Source of the DNA: Cylicocyclus nassatus
Taxonomy: Eukaryota; Nematoda; Chromadorea; Rhabditida; Strongylidae
Direction: 5' to 3'
Assembly (NCBI GenBank): GCA_958299035.1
Contig: CATQJL010000316.1
Span: 23,599,676 to 23,663,675 of the forward strand
Length of the DNA stretch: 64,000 nucleotides
This document shows, one piece after another, positions 58,213 through 64,000 of the stretch (the first letter of the stretch is position 1; each line of letters opens with the position of its first letter). Made by a program: the position numbers and the translations under genes. The notes beneath the pieces were generated by a model. That model worked only from the letters and a program-made list of their open reading frames with translations, had not been told where the DNA came from and did no database searches.

Positions 58213-60207
58213 AGGCCGTCAAGTCGTTCCTTGGCGCTGCCTCATATTTTCGCAGATTCATCCCACGATTCTCTTTTATTGCTACCCCTCTTACCAACCT
58301 TTTGCTCAAAGACGCCCCATTTACATGGACTGAGAGCACGAGCGAGCGTTTTCAACACTCAAGCGCGCCTTAGTCGCAGCGCCAGTTCTTGTCCCTCCGA
58401 CCTTGGGACAACCCTACATCATACACACCGATGCTTCTACAATTGGAGTAGGGGCATGTCTGCTACAATTAGATCCAGAAACTTCTCAAGAGCACCCCAT
58501 CGCTTACTGTAGCCGCCCTCTCACTAAACACGAGAAAAACTACGCAGTTATAGAATTAGAAGCGTTAGCCATCGTATTCGCTTTGCGACATTTTTACCCG
58601 TACGTTGCTAATGCCTCGATCACATTGGTGACCGATCATGCGCCGCTTAAATCGCTGATGCATAGATCTGATTTGGTTGGACGGCTTGCTAAATATCAAA
58701 TTAGTATCCAAGCCTACGACCTAAAAATAGATTATCGCGCAGGAAAGCATAATACACTTTGTGACTTTCTTAGCCGATACCCAGTAGTAAGCACAAATGC
58801 CATACAAGTGTCTTCTCTGCCAACTTTAGACGAAATCCGCCAATCTCAAATGCAGTCAGGGTACAGCGTCGTTTTAAAGTTTTTGCGAGGAGAACAGGAC
58901 ACTCTCCCGGACGAATTTTCTGAAATTCTAGACAAATACGTGATTTTCAATGACTGTCTTTATACAAAATCGAAGAAAGCACCGCAATTGTTCGTCCCTG
59001 ACAGCGAGATGCAAACTAAAATTATCCAAATTTTTCATAATACTCCACTTTTGGGTTCCCATCTCGGTGCCAGGAAAACGTTCCGAGCAATTGAGGCAAA
59101 ATATTTTTGGCCTAAAATGTTCGACCACGTAATGAAATACGTAACTACATGTGCTGTTTGCCAGAAAATTAAAACTCCATCCGGACATATAATACGCGAA
59201 GAGCTAGGATCTTTTCCAATTCCTCAACGCCCTTTTGAACGCATACATACTGACGTTGTAGGACCTCTTCCGCAGTGCATTTATGGAAATAAATTTATTT
59301 CCATGACAGTTTGTGCATTTAGCAAATTGGTAATCTGCACTCCTATTCCAAATCAACTCACAGAAACTGTTGTAAAAGCTTTAATCAACGATGTCATTTC
59401 AAAACATGGCATTCCCAACGAAATCGTTTCCAATCAAGGATCTTACACCAGCGATATTTTTGCATAAATCATGTCTTCATCTCACACTCGTTCACCATTA
59501 GTTATAACCATAAGGCGAACGGACAAGTTGAACGGTTGGTAAGAGTAATCATCCACTCCCTTACAGCTTACTGTTCCGAAGCGCGAGACCTATGGTCCGA
59601 TTTCCTGCAACCTATTGTTTTTGCATATAATACCAGCATTAATGATACTACAAGATACAGCCCATACATCATCGCATACGGACGCCATCCTATCACTTGG
59701 AGTGACATCATCCACCAACTGCCGTCGAGAATCACATATGCTTCGGACAGTTTCGCGGACCAATTTACGACGGCTCTGCAAACAACGATTACAGAAGTAG
59801 GAAATCAGATTGCTACGAAAACTGCTGGATACAAATCAGGTTACGACTACTCACATAGAGTTCTCACGAAGGAACTTTCCGCTGGAGATCTTGTGCTACT
59901 GCATGACGACACAGTACGTCCTAAATTCTCGATTCAGTGGAAAGGCCCTTATCTCGTAGAAAGTGTGAATCGTCCTAACATTACCATCCGCAACTTGGTT
60001 GGCCACCAAACCTCTCAAGTTGTGCACATCAATAGACTCAAAATCTATTGTCCTCGCTCCACATTGGCTAATGTTTCCACCCCAACCACACTCCCAAACT
60101 CACTGGTTCAATCGGAAACATCAGCAAATGAAGAGCAAAACCCTCGTCGTTCTGAACGTATTCGTAGACAAAGTTCTACGAGGGTCCCAAGAACAGGTAA
60201 TTACTAG
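58213..60207 (+). pseudogene. Damaged Ty3/gypsy pol: end of RT, RNase H, integrase, GPY/F
   Basis: Order: last part of the reverse transcriptase (KSFLGAASYFRRFIP) broken by a frameshift near 58350; RNase H (HTDASTIGVGACLLQ, IELEALA, VTDHAPLK); integrase zinc finger (His-His, then CAVCQ); integrase core with HTDVVGPL; then a stop at 59465-59467. After a change of frame the last catalytic Glu (NGQVER, about 59517-59534) and the GPY/F domain (WKGPYLV) follow to 60207. The second core Asp position reads SNQGS, so Asn replaces the usual Asp. Frameshifts, a stop and this substitution indicate a non-functional polymerase. RNase H and integrase order is that of Ty3/gypsy. Confidence 0.88.
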
Positions 60208-61150
60208 CTGAACAGTAGCCCAGGCTGCCCTGTTTAACTGGTTACGTCTACATTTCTCTTTCCTCGTCTCCTAAATTTGGTAAGTTTGTTTCATTTTTTT
60301 GCCGCACTGTCGCTTTCACCACAACTGAACCACATTTCCTTGAAGCGGCGATTTCAACGAAATGAATAAAACATTTTTTTTCTCTAAAAGCAGCTCTAGT
60401 CAAATAAATTCTCTTTTCGATAACCTTACTGACAAAATTGCATCGCCCAAGTGTTGGACTAGTTGCTATTGTTCTAGATGAATTACTTGTCATTGTGCTA
60501 GAACCACACTTGCCCCTCTAAATCATAACGTAGTAGTAACGTAGACAACATCGCATGTAGTTTTTTTTAAACAATATTTTTTCGTTCTCTCTAGTGTTGC
60601 AGAATTTTCTTACCCATTTCATTGTCAAAACTAGATTTCACCCCCTTTAGGATATCTTTTATTTTTCGTTGTACTATCATTTTTGCTCTTTTTATACTGT
60701 TGATACGTATACTTGCTCAAAAAAAAATATATACACATATATTTGCACGGTCGTAATTTCACCACCACTAATGTCGATGTTGACTCGTATATTTGCTCAA
60801 TATTGATGTTTGTTACCCTACATATACTCATCATCATCCACTCATTCGACACCACATCATCATCGACTCCTCCCTCCTCTCTCCACCACAACCTCCTCCA
60901 ATTCCGCAATTTGTCACCGTCGCTTATTCGAGGACGCTCGAGGACGAGCTCACTTCGATGCCATGGTATGGAAAGGACGTGGCTACAGACTTCCCTCGGA
61001 TGGCCCTCTAAAGACCCCTTGGACGACTAAGAAGCCCCTTTGACCTACCACGCTGTGCTGTATGAAGACTCGTTCAAAAATAATCGATGTGACCACTATG
61101 TACGGAATTTCGACGTAAGCTCGAGGTCGAGCTTTCTGTAGGAATGGAGA
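60208..61150. other. 3' non-coding part of the inner element
   Basis: No frame of note. Near the end, GAGGACGCTCGAGGACGAGCT and related CTCGAGG words recur (60930-61130); similar words stand at the matching end of the outer element (55895-56050), so these are conserved 3' sequences of the family. Confidence 0.5.
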
Positions 61151-61436
61151 TGTCGGGAGACAAGCCATCGCTCCAGCCCCCTCGCAAGTTAAGCCTGCGT
61201 GAGGCAGGTGTTACGTGGGCTGGAGCCAGGATAAAAGGAGAGCCCTCCGGCTCTCGAGGACGACGACGACCTCGGGGCTGACTGCTGTCGTCGCAGCTCA
61301 GCTCCCCTCCCCTCCCCCTTTCTTATCTATCGTATATAGTATCTTATGTAATAAACTATTTATAAAATATCTCTCCTCACTCATATACTACCGCTACACA
61401 GCTCAGATAAGGGCCCGTACACCCCTTATCCTGACA
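61151..61436 (+). repeat. 3' LTR of the inner element
   Basis: Appears identical to the 5' LTR over its whole length. Followed by AATA, the target duplication. Confidence 0.9.
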
Positions 61437-61442
61437 AATAGT

Positions 61443-61722
61443 CATCGACAAGGCGAATCCTATTCCATCCTGTAGCGGAGGCTAATGTTACACTAAGATT
61501 TCTTGGGGCTAAATATAGTCGAGAGATAGATGAAAATCCGTAATCATTAGGCTTCAACGAGGTGGATCCTATCCCATCTAGCGTAGGCTAATGTTACACT
61601 AGGATTACTATCCGAGCTAAATATAAATGGGAGATATTCGGTAGAATGTGTAATCGTTAGTCATTCAACAAGGTGGATCCTTACCTATCCTCAAACGGAG
61701 GCTAATGTTACACTAGAAGCAC
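61443..61722. repeat. About 112-bp tandem repeat in the outer element
   Basis: Two full units and one partial unit begin near 61443, 61553 and 61667, each with a GGATCCTATCC-like word about 12 bases in and the nearly invariant GAGGCTAATGTTACACTA. Units differ by several per cent. Lies next to the insertion point of the inner element. Confidence 0.75.
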
Positions 61723-62104
61723 TGGCGGCTGGATTATGCATGGGGTGCTATATATATTTTTTGAGGCGTCAAACGTCAAACCAAACTTTCGTCACGCGCG
61801 AGGATTAATTGCCACACTTGTCCGGTGTATCTTTTGCGCGATACCTGAGCCCGATGGATAAAATTAGTGTAAGAGCGAGCGGCGAAAAATTTTGCTGATG
61901 AATGAGTCAGCACGCCTACGCATGCTAACACTTTTTGTTCTTCTTTTCTTAAGAATTTATAGGTACCAAATAAACGCCGGCACCGCGAGCGAGTCCTTGT
62001 AAAATATCAAAATTATAGAGCGAGCAAAGAAAGAATACTAATAATCATTTTCCGGAAAATGTAGCATAATAAATTTTAATATAAAACTTCAAACATTATC
62101 CTTA

Positions 62105-63507
62105 TAAAGTGCGGTTCATAATTATACGAACACCCCAGATCTTGAAAGTTTTTGGACTTTTTGGAAGAAACTCGAAAAGCCGTTGGTACCACGCGATAGA
62201 ACACTACCGAAAACGGTATATGATCCACAAGAATGGAAGTGGATGTCACTCTCAGGAGCGTTTTGCGCCTAATGCGAATTTTTAGCGGTTCATAATTATA
62301 CGAACACCTCAAACAAAGGTCCATTTTTCATTCAAGATTACAATCATTTTAGTCCAAATTTTTTGTAGAGTTACAGTAACAAAGTCTGACATATCTGCTA
62401 CACACTGAACCCAGTGCAGGTCAAAAAGAGGATCGCAACTTTTTTCAGATGGCTCTTACTGCTTTTGGAATAATTGGGCTCCAAAAACATCCGTTCTTCT
62501 GTAGTTTACGCGCTCTAATTAGCTTCTACCAAAGCTATGAGATAAAATAAGCTTTTTCGATGGATATTTTGTTTGACGCTTGGAAAATCTACGCGTTTTC
62601 GTGCCGTTTTTCAACCAAGTTTCAACCTTGCCTTAGAGTTAGCACGATTTCGAGCCTCAAAACTCAGCTTTTCTCTCGCGCAAACATTTGATATGAAGCA
62701 GCCGCACTCTTTGCATGATGATGTATCCGTGCCAACGTTTTAGCGTTTTTTGTAGAACTGATTTTGAGGCTATGGAGCAACAAACCAAATAAAGTTGTGA
62801 TTGCAATAGTAAAAACAGTGTTTTTGGTGAAATGACGTCTGCGTGGCCAAAACAAACGCTCCACGCTGCTGATTTTTTCTAGCCATATACACAATCTTGT
62901 GACCTTCTACATACTATTTGCTCACTTCATTGTAGGGCTCTCGAAGCTGAGTTTTGAGGCTCGAAAACGTGCTAATTCTAGGGTAAGGTTGGAACTTGGT
63001 TGAAAAGCGGCACGAAAACGCATAGATTTTCCAAGCGTCAAACAAAATATCTATCGAAAGAGATTATTTTATCTCATAGTTTTGATACAAGCTAATTAGA
63101 GTGCGTAAATCACAAAAGAACGTATGTTTTTGAAGCGCAGTCACTCCAAAAACATTTAGAGCATCTGAAAAAAGTAGCGATCCTCTTTTTGAACTGCACT
63201 GGGTTCAGTGTGTAGCAGATATGTCAGACTTTGTTACTGTAACTCTACAAAAAATTTGGACTCAAATGATTGCAATCTTGAATGGAAAGTGGATCTTTGT
63301 TTGAGGTGTTCGTATAATTATGAACCGCTAAAAATTCGCATTAGGCGCAAAAACGCTCCTAAGATTGACATCTATTTCCATTCTTATGGATCATATACCG
63401 TTTTCGGCTGTGTTCTATCGCGTGGTAAACGGCTTTTTGAGTTTCTTCCAAAAAGTCCAAAAACTTTCAAAATTTGAGGTGTTCGTATAATTATGAACCG
63501 CACTTTA
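62105..63507. mobile_element. Foldback Tc1/mariner-like element, 1.4 kb
   Basis: Outer ends AAGTGCGGTTCATAATTATA and complement, both bordered by TA. Arms of about 650 bp face each other around about 62800. The motif GCGGTTCATAATTATACGAA occurs again about 175 bp inside each arm, giving four copies with two on each side. No transposase ORF survives. Confidence 0.85.
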
Positions 63508-63984
63508 GGCAAAAGATGCACTTCCTGATAAATTTCCTGTTTAAACTACGAAATATTCCAAATACTACGTGAACCATTTACCATTGTCTTTATCCTTTCC
63601 GTCGTGACGGAACTAGGGTAATTCAATTCCAGGTATATGCTTTGGAATAAAAATAAAATTGATTCCCTATAACCGAACAATAGAGAAAAAAACTAACATC
63701 GTCAGAGGTACTCGCTCGCATTACTGTAAGTTTATAATCAAATCTGTTGATTGTGCACTTGAACACTTTGAGTTCGAAGAATCTTAAAAGAAATCACTTT
63801 CGTTCCATTTCCCACGGCCGCCGGGATTGGTCGAATTAGAAATACAGGGAAATCGGGTGGGTGGTAGAGGGGGGGATGAGGTTAGTTAAAGGGAAAGGAA
63901 AGGGACAGAGAAAAAAAATTGATTCCCTTTTTTGAGGTGAAAAATTTTCAACCTAAATTTAGGAGAATCTCCCCGGGACCTCCA

Positions 63985-64000
63985 TGTCAGGAACAAGGGG
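63985..64000 (-). mobile_element. Start of the other outer LTR, cut by the window edge
   Basis: The 16 bases TGTCAGGAACAAGGGG equal the first 16 of the LTR at 55611 and are preceded by the complement of a primer-binding site, so in minus orientation this is the 3' edge of the 5' LTR. Confidence 0.75.

Larger units (their letters stand above)
56477..61436 (+). mobile_element. Inner LTR retroelement, complete insertion with identical LTRs
   Basis: LTRs 56477-56762 and 61151-61436 (286 bp each) appear identical base for base, start TGTCGGGAGAC and end CCTTATCCTGACA, and are flanked by the 4-bp duplication AATA (56473-56476, 61437-61440). A primer-binding site follows the 5' LTR and the purine tract AGGAATGGAGA precedes the 3' LTR. 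Content: a spliced unknown ORF, a tandem repeat, a damaged RNase H-integrase region of Ty3/gypsy type, and about 0.9 kb of non-coding DNA. Gag, protease and most of the reverse transcriptase are absent, so the copy must have been mobilised in trans. Identical LTRs imply a recent insertion. Confidence 0.9.
55880..63984 (-). mobile_element. Internal region of the outer LTR retroelement, interrupted
   Basis: This lies between the 3' LTR at 55611-55879 and a second LTR that starts at 63985 and leaves the window. Next to the latter, minus-strand TGGAGGTCCCGGGG is a primer-binding site. The inner element occupies 56477-61436, leaving about 3.1 kb of outer sequence: an antisense ORF at 56178-56425, a tandem repeat at 61443-61722 and a foldback element at 62105-63507. 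I see no gag or pol on the minus strand, so the outer element looks non-autonomous. Confidence 0.65.

Noticed and set aside
1..64000. tRNA, rRNA genes or bacterial operons
   Set aside because: I looked for A/B-box tRNA folds and rRNA words and recognised none by eye; intron-rich genes exclude bacterial DNA. A tRNAscan run would be decisive.

Overview
The window looks like nuclear DNA of a nematode, probably a parasitic or strongylid-type species. Genes are split by many introns with short T-rich acceptors (TTTCAG, TTTTAG). Several first exons sit just behind an acceptor-like site a few bases before the ATG, as in spliced-leader trans-splicing. Introns and gaps are packed with inverted-repeat transposons. 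Nothing suggests bacterial DNA. From memory only, the peroxisomal transporter and acetyl-CoA hydrolase genes are also neighbours in Caenorhabditis elegans (pmp-1/pmp-2 and acer-1).

Layout. 1-1099: 3' end of an LTR retrotransposon. 1477-5415: short three-exon immunoglobulin-domain gene (minus). 5416-9281: no confident gene, several small mobile elements. 9282-17463: complete 18-exon ABCD3/PMP70 peroxisomal transporter (minus). 18677-20570: possible two-exon unknown gene (plus). 22188-25922: complete 12-exon acetyl-CoA hydrolase/CoA-transferase (minus). 26977-29041: two inverted-repeat elements, one with minisatellite arms. 29131-32240: nearly full-length non-LTR retrotransposon (minus). 32305-43449: mostly non-coding, with foldback and hAT-like elements and one possible 58-residue protein. 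43450-48080: isobutyryl-CoA dehydrogenase-like gene (minus), first exon not found. 49732-50397: mariner-like MITE. 51114-54627: complete 16-exon NUP85 nucleoporin (minus), one of whose exons has absorbed a dispersed repeat. 55611 to the end: an LTR retroelement in minus orientation that continues past the window, interrupted by a second, plus-oriented LTR element (56477-61436) with identical LTRs.

The four recognisable housekeeping genes all lie on the minus strand. Two are mitochondrial acyl-CoA enzymes, one imports acyl-CoA into peroxisomes and one is nuclear-pore scaffold. I joined exons by hand; phases match and lengths are multiples of three for ABCD3 (667 residues), the hydrolase (470) and NUP85 (658).

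The least explained part is the nested LTR pair. Both elements carry versions of the same unrecognised ORF, sense directly behind the primer-binding site in the inner element and antisense to the outer one. Most of the reverse transcriptase is missing from the inner element.
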